Below, piece after piece: positions 16,359 through 25,893 of a stretch of DNA of 39,353 nt. The DNA is from Candidatus Krumholzibacteriia bacterium (GTDB lineage Bacteria; Krumholzibacteriota; Krumholzibacteriia; LZORAL124-64-63): NCBI GenBank assembly GCA_024762975.1, contig JANTGJ010000017.1:1-39353 (forward strand), given 5' to 3'. Under the pieces are notes generated by a model that saw only the letters and a list, made by a program, of their open reading frames with translations, did not search any database and was not told where the DNA came from. Position numbers and translations under genes: made by a program. Position 1 is the stretch's first letter, and every line of letters begins with the position of its first letter.

Positions 16359-19300
16359 TCGCTTGCCTCCATACGGTCGTCAGACTCCTCCATCGATTCG
16401 GCCTGATCGCCATCCGTTTCTGCCGGGTCCGGTTCGGGTTCCAAGTCGGCCGCCGGCGATGCCGGCTCCTCCGTGGTCTCCGCAGCGGCCTCCGGCATAT
16501 GCATCTCCGTTTGCGCCTGCCGCTCCCGTTCCAGACGCCGGTTCTCGCTCGTATCGACCTCGGCCCGGCGACTGGCGATGGCGTTGCCCAGCTCCTGATC
16601 CGACTGTGATTCGGCGACGTCATTGAACGTGACCGAAACGATGTTCGAGCACCCCGGCTCCATCATCGTCACCCCGTACAGGTGGTTGGCGGTTTCCATG
16701 GTCAGCTTGTTGTGCGTGATGACCAGGAACTGCGTACTGCGACTGAATTCGCGCAGCATGGTGACGAAACGGTTGATATTCGAATCGTCCAGCGGCGCGT
16801 CGGCCTCATCCAGTACGCAGAACGGCGAAGGCTTCACCAGGTAGACGGCGAACAACAACGACAGCGCCGTCAAGCAGCGCTCCCCCCCGGACAGCAGCGA
16901 CACGGTGTTGACGACCTTGCCCGTCGGCTGCGCCGTCACATGTAGATTGCTTTCCAGCGGATCGTCGGTGCGCATCATCTGCAGGTCGGCCCGGCCGCCC
17001 TTGAACAGCGTCTGGAAGACGGCGATGTAGTTGCGGCGCACTTCCTCGAACGTCTGAGCGAACCGTTTGCGTGCCGTCTGGTTGATCTCGGTGATGGCCT
17101 TGACCAGATCGTCGCGGGCCTTCTCCACATCGTCCCGCTGGGCTTCCAGGAAGTCCAGCCGTTCCTTCTTGGTGTCGTATTCCTCGAGGGCCAGGTGATT
17201 GATCGGGCCGAGCGAACCGATGATGCGTCGCTTGTTCTCGAGAATCCCGGTCGCCTGTTCGATCTGGAAAACCTCGCCGTCGCGTTCGAGCTCCTTGGGC
17301 AGCTCGTCTTCGTTGATACCCGCTACCAGATCCGCGAAGCTGCCCTTGTACTGTTCCTCGATGCGCTCCTCGAGATTGTTCATGCGAACCTCGAGCGTGG
17401 CCAGTCGGGTTTCGACCTCATGCGCCTGTTCACGGTAGCCACCGCGCATCTTTTCGATCTCCTGGACTCGCTGGTGCCATTGATCCGTCTCTTCGTGCAG
17501 GACATGAATGCCTTCGACAGCGGCCCGGACGACACGGCGGCGCACTTCACGCTCCTCGATGCTCTTGCCCAGGATCTCCCGTTTGGTTTCGAGCTCCTCG
17601 GTCAGCGCACGCATCGACTCGCGCCCCACCTCGATCTCCTGGGAAAGGCGTTCGCGACGCGAAAAGAGTTCGGCCACGTTCTGCTTCAGATGCGTCAGTG
17701 CGGTCTCGGTCTCCCGTTTCTGGCTTTCACGCCGCTGATGCATCAGGCGGAATTCCTCGACCTGGGCGCGGGCCTCGTCGCGGGTGATCTCCGCTTCCGC
17801 CACGCGCTGACGCAGGTCGTCCCGGTGCAGGGTGGAATCCTCGCGCAGCTTGCCGCTCTCACTCAGCAGATCCGTCAGTTGCTCCTCGTCGCCATCCAGC
17901 ACACCGATCTCGGCCTGCAGACGCTCGCGCTCCACCTCCATCTCGGCCGCCCGTTTGCCCGCCGAATCCCGCCGGTCCGCGAGCTGGGCCAGTTCGACCA
18001 TCACCGACTGCAGTTGCCGGTCCATCTCGTTCAGGCGCCCGCGGCCGTCGATCAACGCCTGGCGCAGGTCCTCGCGCCGGGAGCGGTTGGCAGCCAACTC
18101 CTCCTGGGCCGCGGCCAGATCGGTCTCGGCCGTGGCGACCTCGTCGGCCAACTTGTCCAATTTCTCTTTGCGGCCGAGCAGCGCCGTACGATCCTCGCCG
18201 CCCTCGCCGCCACCGCGTACGCTGCCATCACTGCCGATCAGCAGGCCACTGCGACTCGCACACAACAGGGTGCCGGGGCCGGAGTACGAACGCGCGGCAT
18301 CAGCCGCCGTCCGGTCGTCGTCGAACAGCACCGTCCTCGCAAGCAGGTTGCGCAACGCGGGCAGTTCCGTGCCCGGGCCACGAACCGCATCCAACGCCCA
18401 ACGGCCGCCCGCCACCCCGGGATTCCCGCTGCCGTCCGCGTTGAACCCGCCGCACAGGAACCGGGCCTGCCCGATCTCCTCGCGACGCAGTTCGCCGACC
18501 AGATCCAGCGCCGCGTCGATACCGTCGACCACGACGGCGTCGAGTGTATCGCGCAGCACGGCTTCCAGGGCGGCACTGTCGCGTTCATCCACTTTCAACA
18601 GATCCGCCAGGCCACCCCGGATTCGATCCTGGTCGCCGAAGCGTTGGAGAATCTCGCGCGAACCCCGGCCGTACCCTTCGTAGTCGTCCTGCAGTTTCTG
18701 CAGCAACGCGAGGGTCGATCGGGCCGCCTCCAGCTTGCCGTGCAGGGCCGATCCCTTTTCCTGCAGGGTCGTGGCGTCCACTTCCAATTCGGTTTCGTTG
18801 CGCTCGATATCGGACAACTCCTTCAACAGCGCGTTGCGGGCCTCCGACTGGGTATCCCTGCGCACCGCGAGCTCGTCCAATTCCCGGCCCGCGGTTTCAC
18901 CCTGCTCCAGGATCCGCGTGCGGTCCTCGGCCAGGATCGAAATGCGTTCCTGCCGATTCTCCCGCTTGACCTGGATCTCGCGCAGCTTCGAACGCTGCGA
19001 GGCATCATTTTCGATGAACTCCAGATTCCGGTGTGTGGCTTCGTCCAGCGCCGCGCGATCGGTCGAGAGTCGGTCTTCGAGTACGTGCAGGGACTCCTGC
19101 CGCTCGGTCAGCATCTCCGCGCTGGTCTCCAGCTCGTCCTCGATCGTGCGCAGATGCTCCTGCATCCGTTCGATCTGTCCCTCGATTTCCTTCTGGCGCA
19201 CTTCGGCCTCGGACATGCTGGCGCTGTTGTCCGTCTCGCGACGTTGGTGTTCATCGAGACGATGCTGCAGCACGAGCACCTGGCGCTCGGTCTCCTGCAG

Positions 19301-20188
19301 TTCCTCCTCGAAAGCCGCCAGGGCCTCTTCCAGCTGCGTGCGTTCGGCTTCACGTTCCTCGATCTGCGGGCGCGCGGCTTCGATCCTGGCCTGCAGTTCG
19401 GCCAGTTCACCGACTCCGGTTTCGGCCTGGGTGCGAAATTCCTCCAGCTTCTGGCGCCCCGCGGTGTCTTCACTCTTCATCTGCTGGTGCTGGCGCTGGG
19501 CAATGACCAGGTCCAGGTTGCGGATCTGTGCGAAGAGGCTCTGATGGCGTCGCGCCTTGCCGACCTGGCGTTGCAGCGATCGCACCTCGCGACCGATCTC
19601 TTCAACGATGTCGTACAGCCGGGTCAGGTCGGCCTGCGTACGATCCAGCTTGCGCTGGGTCTCCTTGCGCCGGGCCTTGTATTTCGTGATGCCCGAGCCT
19701 TCTTCCAACAGCGTGCGCAACTCGTTGTTGTTCTCGTTCAGGATTTGCTTGATCATCGATTCCTCGATGATCGAATAGGCGGTGTTGTTCACACCGCTGT
19801 CGAAGAACAGATCCCTCAAATCCTTCAGACGGCAGGGCGAACCGTTCAGATAGTATTCGCTGCCGCCGTCCCGCGTGACCTTGCGCTTGATCGACACTTC
19901 TTCGAAGTCGATCGGAAGCGCATGGTTTTCGTTGCTGAACGTGAGCGTGACTTCGGCCATGCCCACGGGCCGACGCTTCGTCGTACCCTTGAAGATCACG
20001 TCGTCCATCTTGCCGCCACGCAGTTGCTTGGCAGACTGCTCGCCCAGTACCCAGCGAATCGCGTCCACCACGTTCGACTTGCCGCAGCCGTTGGGACCGA
20101 GAATGGCTGTAATGCCCTGGTCGAATTCGAGGCGGGTCCGGTCCACGAAGGATTTGAAGCCCTGGATCTCGATGCTGGTCAACTTCAC
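16355..20188 (-). CDS. smc: Chromosome partition protein SMC
   Basis: 1277 residues, somewhat longer than typical (about 1150-1200). Walker [10 protein letters not shown] near residue 32 follows the start [13 protein letters not shown]. Two long coiled-coil arms flank a hinge around the [20 protein letters not shown] region. The C-terminal head has the signature [14 protein letters not shown] and Walker [16 protein letters not shown]. It compacts and helps segregate chromosomes with ScpAB (not in this window). The last 84 or so residues after the head form an acidic, low-complexity tail rich in Glu, Asp, Ala and Pro. GTG 20188 has AAAGG upstream; ftsY begins in its stop codon. Confidence 0.97.
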   Translation of the reverse strand: MKLTSIEIQGFKSFVDRTRLEFDQGITAILGPNGCGKSNVVDAIRWVLGEQSAKQLRGGKMDDVIFKGTTKRRPVGMAEVTLTFSNENHALPIDFEEVSIKRKVTRDGGSEYYLNGSPCRLKDLRDLFFDSGVNNTAYSIIEESMIKQILNENNNELRTLLEEGSGITKYKARRKETQRKLDRTQADLTRLYDIVEEIGREVRSLQRQVGKARRHQSLFAQIRNLDLVIAQRQHQQMKSEDTAGRQKLEEFRTQAETGVGELAELQARIEAARPQIEEREAERTQLEEALAAFEEELQETERQVLVLQHRLDEHQRRETDNSASMSEAEVRQKEIEGQIERMQEHLRTIEDELETSAEMLTERQESLHVLEDRLSTDRAALDEATHRNLEFIENDASQRSKLREIQVKRENRQERISILAEDRTRILEQGETAGRELDELAVRRDTQSEARNALLKELSDIERNETELEVDATTLQEKGSALHGKLEAARSTLALLQKLQDDYEGYGRGSREILQRFGDQDRIRGGLADLLKVDERDSAALEAVLRDTLDAVVVDGIDAALDLVGELRREEIGQARFLCGGFNADGSGNPGVAGGRWALDAVRGPGTELPALRNLLARTVLFDDDRTAADAARSYSGPGTLLCASRSGLLIGSDGSVRGGGEGGEDRTALLGRKEKLDKLADEVATAETDLAAAQEELAANRSRREDLRQALIDGRGRLNEMDRQLQSVMVELAQLADRRDSAGKRAAEMEVERERLQAEIGVLDGDEEQLTDLLSESGKLREDSTLHRDDLRQRVAEAEITRDEARAQVEEFRLMHQRRESQKRETETALTHLKQNVAELFSRRERLSQEIEVGRESMRALTEELETKREILGKSIEEREVRRRVVRAAVEGIHVLHEETDQWHQRVQEIEKMRGGYREQAHEVETRLATLEVRMNNLEERIEEQYKGSFADLVAGINEDELPKELERDGEVFQIEQATGILENKRRIIGSLGPINHLALEEYDTKKERLDFLEAQRDDVEKARDDLVKAITEINQTARKRFAQTFEEVRRNYIAVFQTLFKGGRADLQMMRTDDPLESNLHVTAQPTGKVVNTVSLLSGGERCLTALSLLFAVYLVKPSPFCVLDEADAPLDDSNINRFVTMLREFSRSTQFLVITHNKLTMETANHLYGVTMMEPGCSNIVSVTFNDVAESQSDQELGNAIASRRAEVDTSENRRLERERQAQTEMHMPEAAAETTEEPASPAADLEPEPDPAETDGDQAESMEESDDRMEASE

Positions 20189-20258
20189 GGAACAAACCTT
20201 TCGGATCGTGTCGGGTTTGCGCAGCGGCCTCCCCCGCGTCGCGCAGTCAGAATCTCGT

Positions 20259-21755
20259 TCAGAATTTTGTCGGGCGCCCCCAGTCCTCGCCCAGCTCCTT
20301 GAGCAGCGGGCCCAGCGCCTCGTTGGCGGCCGCCCGATCCGGGAAACTGCCCAGATAGACGCGCTGCCAGCGGCCCTTGTCCTTGATCTGCACCGCACGG
20401 ACCGCCGTCTGGAAACCGCGCCGTTCCAGTTCCCTCAACTCCACGGCCGCCGTTTCCTCATTCGGGAACGAATAGATGTGCAGGGCCCAACCGTCCGCAC
20501 CCACGGGAACCAGGTAGGGGTCCATGAAGAACTCCGGCTCGGCGGGCTCTTCGGACCGAGTCGTGTCCGCAACGACCTCGGCGACCGTTGCGACCGTTGC
20601 CGAATCGGTGTGCGCAATCCCGGTCGAATCGGGAACCGAAACGGGGCCGCCGGCGTGATCCGTCTCGTCGGAAACCGCGTCCGGCGAGTGGGGGGTCCGC
20701 GCATCGGCAGGCATCTCGTTCTCGTTTCGCACCGCCACAGGATCGCCGTCCAGGGAGGTAACCATGACAAATGCCCGATAGTACCATACCGAGCCCAGGA
20801 TCAGGGCCAGAGCCCCGACGGCAATCCACCAGAACACGCGCGAGGTACCCCGTTTGCGCGCATACTGCCGACTGGGCGGGGTCTCGGCCGCCGAGGTTCT
20901 CCGCTCTTCCCAGTTGTCGGCCCGACCGGGATCCGCGGGCGCCTCGATCCGGCCGACCGGAGGAGTTGTCGCGAGAACCGGCTCGGACTCCGGCGCCCCC
21001 TCCGGATTCGGTTTCCCAGCTGCCGGTGGCATCCCCCCCATGGCGTCCTCGGGGGCATCGGCAACCGCCGCTTCGTGTCCGAAACGCAACACACCGGTCA
21101 GCGGGGTGCCGGCGGCCAGGAATCCCCGGCCCAGCGCCTCAATCGTGGCTCGATCGAGCCGGGAAGCATCCCAGCACAGGGCACGGATCTCGGCCTGGGT
21201 CGCCCAGGCCCTCCCCGCATCCCCGATCGGACAGCAGAGCAGAATGTCGTCGGCCTGCCGGCGCAATCGTCCCAGCAACTCCACGATTTCCCCGGGCTGC
21301 GCATCGACCGGACGATACGAGCCCGGACCGATCAGCAATCCCTGGCGTCCCGGAAACGGCAAGCGCTCGCTGCTGGTCATCAGCGAGGCACCATACCGAA
21401 TCAGATCAATCCAACCTTCGCGATCCAGGCGATCGGCCCAGCGTGCCAACACCGGATCCTCGTCATCGCAATCCAGGATCAGGACGGACTGGTCTCGCCC
21501 GGTCAGGTCACGGGCCAGCGCCAATGCCGCCGTTGCCGCCAGATTTCCCTGGCCCGGTTCATACAGCAACAGCCAGGTCCGCGGAGCGGGGCGGTTGTCC
21601 AGAAGCGCATCCGGCGCCACCTCCATCTCGCCCTGCAGCAACCAGTCCTGAATCGCGGAATGGAAATCCGATTCCACGGGAAAACCCAGGTTCTGCGGAT
21701 CCCAAGAGGTCGCATACACCGGTACATCATCGAAGAGAAATTCTTGATCAGTCAT
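20259..21755 (-). CDS. Membrane protein with degenerate P-loop ATPase-like domain and C-terminal SPOR domain
   Basis: 498 residues. Residues 58-100 read like a MinD/BY-kinase ATPase core (LLLYEPGQGNLAATAALALA, then SVLILDCDDEDP), but the Walker A lysine is absent (EPGQGNLAAT, 66-75). A Pro/Glu-rich linker (230-305) leads to one membrane helix (308-329) after a basic stretch, then a periplasmic linker and a SPOR domain (about 423-496: WALHIYSF ... RWQRVYLGSFPDRAAA). SPOR domains bind glycan strands lacking stem peptides, usually at the septum. ATG 21755 overlaps the selA stop by 8 nt. Lying between selA and smc, it may link cytoplasm and division-site wall. No close family recognised. Confidence 0.82.
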   Translation of the reverse strand: MTDQEFLFDDVPVYATSWDPQNLGFPVESDFHSAIQDWLLQGEMEVAPDALLDNRPAPRTWLLLYEPGQGNLAATAALALARDLTGRDQSVLILDCDDEDPVLARWADRLDREGWIDLIRYGASLMTSSERLPFPGRQGLLIGPGSYRPVDAQPGEIVELLGRLRRQADDILLCCPIGDAGRAWATQAEIRALCWDASRLDRATIEALGRGFLAAGTPLTGVLRFGHEAAVADAPEDAMGGMPPAAGKPNPEGAPESEPVLATTPPVGRIEAPADPGRADNWEERRTSAAETPPSRQYARKRGTSRVFWWIAVGALALILGSVWYYRAFVMVTSLDGDPVAVRNENEMPADARTPHSPDAVSDETDHAGGPVSVPDSTGIAHTDSATVATVAEVVADTTRSEEPAEPEFFMDPYLVPVGADGWALHIYSFPNEETAAVELRELERRGFQTAVRAVQIKDKGRWQRVYLGSFPDRAAANEALGPLLKELGEDWGRPTKF

Positions 21756-23193
21756 CGTTCGATCCGTGTTTCCCTGCATTCGGGGCTATGGACTCCCAGG
21801 CTCGCCGGTACGCCGCGACCACCAGGTCCAGATCCGACTCGTCGAGGGTGCGAACGTCCACAGCCAGCCCCTCCTGATTCATGCGCCCCACCAGAGCCGG
21901 ATCCCCCCGCCGCAACTCCTGGTGTACGCGTTCCAGTTCCTTCTTGGATGCTTCGAAGAGCACCAGTCTGGATTCGATTGTCGTAGAGGAAAACGAACCG
22001 CCTCCCACGCTGGAACGTCCCGGCACCACCGTTCCGTGCCAACGGGCCGGCGCCAGTGGCGCCAGTTTCTCCAGCAGACCCTCGGCTTTTTCCTGCAGTT
22101 GCGGCAGCGTTGCTCCCAGCTGTTCCAGCGTCGGCACTTCCGGTCGGTCGTCGGTTGCCAGGTAGTGCGTCAATACATCGTCCAGAGCCGCCAGGGTGGT
22201 CTTGTCCACGCGGAAGGCCCTGCGCATCGGATGCTTGCGCAACCCGGCAACATGGTCGCTCGAACCCAGTATGGCGCCCGCCTGGCAGCCGCCGAGCAGT
22301 TTGTCTCCGCTGCAGGTGACCAGGTCCGCACCTGCGGCCAGATCCTCGGCAAGCAGGCGTTCGCCCGTCGGCAGGCCCAACTTCTCGTACGGATACAGGG
22401 CACCGCTACCGGCATCGTAGACCAGCGGGCAATCGTGTTCACGACACAGCCCTGCCAATTCCGGCAAGCCGACTTCCTCGGTGAATCCCTCGACCGAAAA
22501 ATTGCTGCGATGCACCTTCAGCACGATCGTGTCCGGCCCCAGGGCCTGGCGATAGTCCTCCACGCTGGTGCGGTTGGTCGTTCCGACCTCGACGAGAGTA
22601 CACCCGGTCTCGGCCAGGATCTCGTGAATCCGAAACGATCCGCCGATGGCCACGATCTCGCCGCGCGACAGAACAACCCGGCCACCGCGGCTGAGGTAGC
22701 GCACGGCGAGCCAAACCGCCGCGGCGTTGTTGTTGACGATCAGCGCATCGGGAGCGTCGGCCAGCAAGGCCAGCTTTTCTTCGACGCGCCGTCCGCGATG
22801 CCCGCGGACACCCTCTTCGAGATCGAACTCCAGATCCGAATTGTAGCGAGCCACGGTCCACGCCGCATCGGCAGCCGACTGCGGAAAGCAGGATCGGCCC
22901 AGATTCGTATGCACGACCACGCCCGTGCCGTTCAATACGCGTGTCCATGACGGTGCCAGCAGCATTTTGCGCCGCGCGGCGATTCTGCCGCACAGCAGAT
23001 CGATCAATTCTCCGCGCTCCCGCACGCGACCCCTGGCCGTCCTCAGCTCCTCACGCAGGGCGTCGACCTCGCTTTGCACCAGGCGCGTCATCCACCCCCG
23101 CTGACCGGCGGCCAGCCACGGCAGGATGCGCTCGTCCTCGAGCAGCACGCTGATCTGCGGAATACGGGATAGGCGGTCCGAAACCTGGGACAT
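21748..23193 (-). CDS. selA: L-seryl-tRNA(Sec) selenium transferase
   Basis: 481 residues. It is a PLP enzyme that converts seryl-tRNA(Sec) to selenocysteinyl-tRNA(Sec). N-terminal RIPQISVLL and LNGTGVVVHTNLGR are characteristic, followed by VNNNAAAVWLAV, KVHRSNFSVEGF, DAGSGALYPYE and the PLP-lysine motif SGDKLLGGCQAG (K298). Full length for the family. The ATG is preceded by AGAGGAATTC. No selB, selC, selD or obvious selenoprotein lies in this window. A possible terminator sits about 33 nt upstream. The SPOR gene begins within its last codons. Confidence 0.96.
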   Translation of the reverse strand: MSQVSDRLSRIPQISVLLEDERILPWLAAGQRGWMTRLVQSEVDALREELRTARGRVRERGELIDLLCGRIAARRKMLLAPSWTRVLNGTGVVVHTNLGRSCFPQSAADAAWTVARYNSDLEFDLEEGVRGHRGRRVEEKLALLADAPDALIVNNNAAAVWLAVRYLSRGGRVVLSRGEIVAIGGSFRIHEILAETGCTLVEVGTTNRTSVEDYRQALGPDTIVLKVHRSNFSVEGFTEEVGLPELAGLCREHDCPLVYDAGSGALYPYEKLGLPTGERLLAEDLAAGADLVTCSGDKLLGGCQAGAILGSSDHVAGLRKHPMRRAFRVDKTTLAALDDVLTHYLATDDRPEVPTLEQLGATLPQLQEKAEGLLEKLAPLAPARWHGTVVPGRSSVGGGSFSSTTIESRLVLFEASKKELERVHQELRRGDPALVGRMNQEGLAVDVRTLDESDLDLVVAAYRRAWESIAPNAGKHGSNDD

Positions 23194-23225
23194 GGAAGGA
23201 GAATTCCTCTGCCGGTCAGTGCGTG

Positions 23226-23268
23226 AAAAAAACCGCGCCGGGGCGCCGATAAAACCCGGCCCGCGCGG
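23226..23268 (-). terminator. Intrinsic-terminator-like hairpin in selA leader
   Basis: On the minus strand GCCGGG/CCCGGC with outer CCGC/GCGG pairs forms a GC-rich hairpin immediately followed by seven T residues (23232-23226), about 33 nt before the selA ATG. It has the textbook form of a Rho-independent terminator. With the divergent gene upstream, it would act as an attenuator of selA or as the 3' end of a short RNA. Confidence 0.6.
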
Positions 23269-23325
23269 AGGGAAATCCAGTGGCGCCTAAGGTATCAGAA
23301 AGGGGGAGCCCTGTCCAGATGCCAT

Positions 23326-23359
23326 GTCCGCGCCGGATGCCGGCGAAGCGGACCTTTTT
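23326..23359 (+). terminator. Intrinsic-terminator-like hairpin in amidase leader
   Basis: On the plus strand GTCCGC-GCCGG-ATG-CCGGC-GAA-GCGGAC is followed by CTTTTT. It lies about 80 nt before the amidase start, so any transcript begun upstream on this strand could end here. Confidence 0.5.
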
Positions 23360-23439
23360 CGGAAACCGGGATTGCTGTATGGTGCTGCAAATGACCCTGG
23401 AATGATCGCCGAAGTTCCTGTCCCCTCGTGGAGGTCGCT

Positions 23440-25893
23440 TTGCCCGCTCCCATCCCCGAAAATCGGACGCGCCGTTCCCGGAAGGCACGGGCCCGCCTCG
23501 GGGCCGTACTGCTGGCCCTGAGCGTACTCAGCAGTTGCGCCCCACCACCGGAACCCGAAGTCGCCCCCACCGTTCCGGGCTACCTGGCATTGAGAGAGAC
23601 CTTCGGACCGCGGGACTTCGGACCGTTGCAGGGGCGCCGCATCGTGATCGACCCGGGCCATGGCGGGTACTTTCGTGGCGCGCTCGGCCCCGATGGCCTG
23701 ACCGAAGCCGAAGTGAACCTCGGAGTTGCCCTCCATCTGCGCGGCCTCTTGGAATGGGCCGGAGCCGACGTCGATCTGACCCGTACCGCGGACTACGATT
23801 TCCTGACCCCGGCAGACAGCACGCTGGCGAGCGACCTGGCTTCACGTGTTGCATTCACAGACAGTATCCAACCCGATGTCTTTCTTTCAGTTCACCATAA
23901 CAGTACAGCCGCCCGCGACGAAACGATCAACGAAACCCAAACCTACTACCCACTGCACGACAACGGCCCTTCCCTCGAACTGGCCCGGGCGATCCATCGA
24001 CACCTGGTGCGCAACCTGGAAATCCGACCGGCGAAGATCCTGCCCGGTAACTTCCACGTCCTGCGCAATGCCACGGTACCGGCGGTGCTGGGCGAACCGG
24101 CCATGATTTCACACCCGGTGATGGAGCACCGGTTGAGCCTGGCTTCCAGCCAGAAACTCGAGGCGGAGGCCTATTTCCTGGGACTGCTCGACTATTTCCA
24201 AGCGGGCACCCCCCGATGGATCGGTCCGGAGATCGTGTTGCCGGCGGACGACGGGGCGCCCCGCATCGTCCATTGGCGCTTTCTGGCCGAAGGCGACTCG
24301 ACGAACGTCCGCCCTCCCCACCCGGCCCCCGGTCCGGACCCCAGCAGCTTTCGCCTGCTGGCAAACGGCGCGCCGGCCCCGCTTCACACATCCCCCGATG
24401 GCGTGACCGTAACTTTTTTAGAAAAAACTAGTTCTACAGACATCGTGAAGCTTTCCCTGAACGGAATGAATCTGGCCGGAAGAGCGGCACCTACGGCCCA
24501 TACGGTCCTGCCGCCCGCACCAGCATCCAGACTGATCGTGGATCTGTTGCGCCCCTCCGACCCCCTGGCTCCGGCGCTGGGCCACTGGCACTCCGTTGGC
24601 GGCCCCCTGCCCGGGCCCGGGCGCCTGCAACTGGAGGGCTTTGACGACACCGACCTTCTCGAGGGTGCTTCAGGCACCGCCATTCTGACACCATCGGCGA
24701 CTCGCCGGGAGATTTCGCGATTCGAGCCGGATCAAGGGAGAAGTATTCCGGTCTCCGTGAAGGTCATTGATCTGCCGGTGGGGCGGGATTGGCGGTTGCT
24801 GCGCGCCGGCTCTGCGCTCGACAGTTCCTGGTTCGCGAACCACCCCTGGCGAATGCGCTCCGGTTCCGCACGACCAACCCTGCCCGGAGCTCCCGCTGCA
24901 CTGACCTGCAACCCGAGCGATCCGATCTGGCTGACCATCCCGGGCCTGTTGCCGGCAGTACGCACCACCGACATGGCCGGGTTCGAACAGGGCACCACCG
25001 GCGACGGGCGGATCTGGACGCTACCGCCACTGCTGCCGGCGACGGCCGGCCGTACGATCGTCATCGATCCGGCCGGCGGAGAGGGGAGCCCCGGCCCGAC
25101 GGGAGCGACCGGATTGCGTGCTGCTGACGTGAACCTGGCAGTGGCGCAGGAAGCTGCCCGCCTGTTGCGCGGAGCCGGAGCCCAGGTCATTCTGACGCGG
25201 GAGGATGGTCATCTGCTGCCGGATCCGGACAAGGTACGGCTGGCCGAAAAGTACGGGGCAGACCTGTTCCTGGTGCTGGAACGAGCCCGGGCCGGTGACC
25301 CGTTGCGGGCGCGACATCATCCCGGCAGCGTTGCGGGCAGCGCCTGGGCAGAGGCCCTCACCCAGGCCTGGCAACCGCTCGCAGCGGTCAGCGACACGCT
25401 GGCCGTAGCCCGGTCGTGGGCCTATCTGCTCCGGCATACCGCCTGCCCCGCGCTGGAGGTGTTTCTGCCCGGTCCGGATCGGAACGGATGGGAAGAAATA
25501 CTGGAGAATACCGACTGGCTGCGCGCGGAGGCCCGTGCACTTCTGTTGGCCACCTGTGCGGTTTTCGACAGCGACAGGGTATTGAACACCGCGATCGATC
25601 CGCTCGTGGTTCTCCATGAAATCGCTCCACTGATGGAACCGGACGCGATCCAATGGATCGAATGGGACGGCAACTTCCTGTGGACCTTGCCGGCGGTACT
25701 CCCGGCGGTAGCATCCTCTTCCCGCATCCCTGCCGAATCGGTATCTTCAATTGCCGGACCGGGGCTTCCGGCTCGCGGCCCGGTGCATACGCTGGAGGTA
25801 CACACCCGGGATCGCTGGCAGCTCTGGCTGGTCGAACGCCACGATGGTCGTTGGAGCGGCCGGATTCTGTTGGAGGGAGAATCGACCCGATGA
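23440..25893 (+). CDS. N-acetylmuramoyl-L-alanine amidase lipoprotein with a second, degenerate amidase domain
   Basis: 817 residues. A basic N-terminus and hydrophobic stretch end in lipobox LSSC (C33). The Amidase_3 domain (about 67-255) has zinc ligands H74 (DPGHGG), E89 (TEAEVNL) and H152 (SVHHN), and a catalytic-type E219 (LGEPAMIS). It cleaves the amide between MurNAc and L-Ala of peptidoglycan. A strand-rich middle (about 270-530) leads to a second amidase-like domain (538-710) where these positions are A545, A561 and E614, so zinc binding is unlikely. TTG 23440 is chosen since GGAGG lies five bases upstream; in-frame GTG 23428 has no such site. The TonB-like gene overlaps its stop. 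Confidence 0.9.
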   Translation: MPAPIPENRTRRSRKARARLGAVLLALSVLSSCAPPPEPEVAPTVPGYLALRETFGPRDFGPLQGRRIVIDPGHGGYFRGALGPDGLTEAEVNLGVALHLRGLLEWAGADVDLTRTADYDFLTPADSTLASDLASRVAFTDSIQPDVFLSVHHNSTAARDETINETQTYYPLHDNGPSLELARAIHRHLVRNLEIRPAKILPGNFHVLRNATVPAVLGEPAMISHPVMEHRLSLASSQKLEAEAYFLGLLDYFQAGTPRWIGPEIVLPADDGAPRIVHWRFLAEGDSTNVRPPHPAPGPDPSSFRLLANGAPAPLHTSPDGVTVTFLEKTSSTDIVKLSLNGMNLAGRAAPTAHTVLPPAPASRLIVDLLRPSDPLAPALGHWHSVGGPLPGPGRLQLEGFDDTDLLEGASGTAILTPSATRREISRFEPDQGRSIPVSVKVIDLPVGRDWRLLRAGSALDSSWFANHPWRMRSGSARPTLPGAPAALTCNPSDPIWLTIPGLLPAVRTTDMAGFEQGTTGDGRIWTLPPLLPATAGRTIVIDPAGGEGSPGPTGATGLRAADVNLAVAQEAARLLRGAGAQVILTREDGHLLPDPDKVRLAEKYGADLFLVLERARAGDPLRARHHPGSVAGSAWAEALTQAWQPLAAVSDTLAVARSWAYLLRHTACPALEVFLPGPDRNGWEEILENTDWLRAEARALLLATCAVFDSDRVLNTAIDPLVVLHEIAPLMEPDAIQWIEWDGNFLWTLPAVLPAVASSSRIPAESVSSIAGPGLPARGPVHTLEVHTRDRWQLWLVERHDGRWSGRILLEGESTR

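Noticed and set aside
14214-16406. A 730-codon plus-strand open frame opposite ftsY and the hypothetical gene
   Set aside because: It spans two real minus-strand genes and their junction, and its product has no recognisable motif.
17195-20302. A 1035-codon open frame on the plus strand opposite smc
   Set aside because: It mirrors smc codons (GC-rich antisense frame), has no ribosome site and yields a low-complexity Leu/Gln/Arg-rich product. smc is clearly the gene.
23194-23440. Possible tRNA-Sec (selC) next to selA
   Set aside because: No TTCGAATCC-type T arm or TCA anticodon arm could be assembled on either strand.
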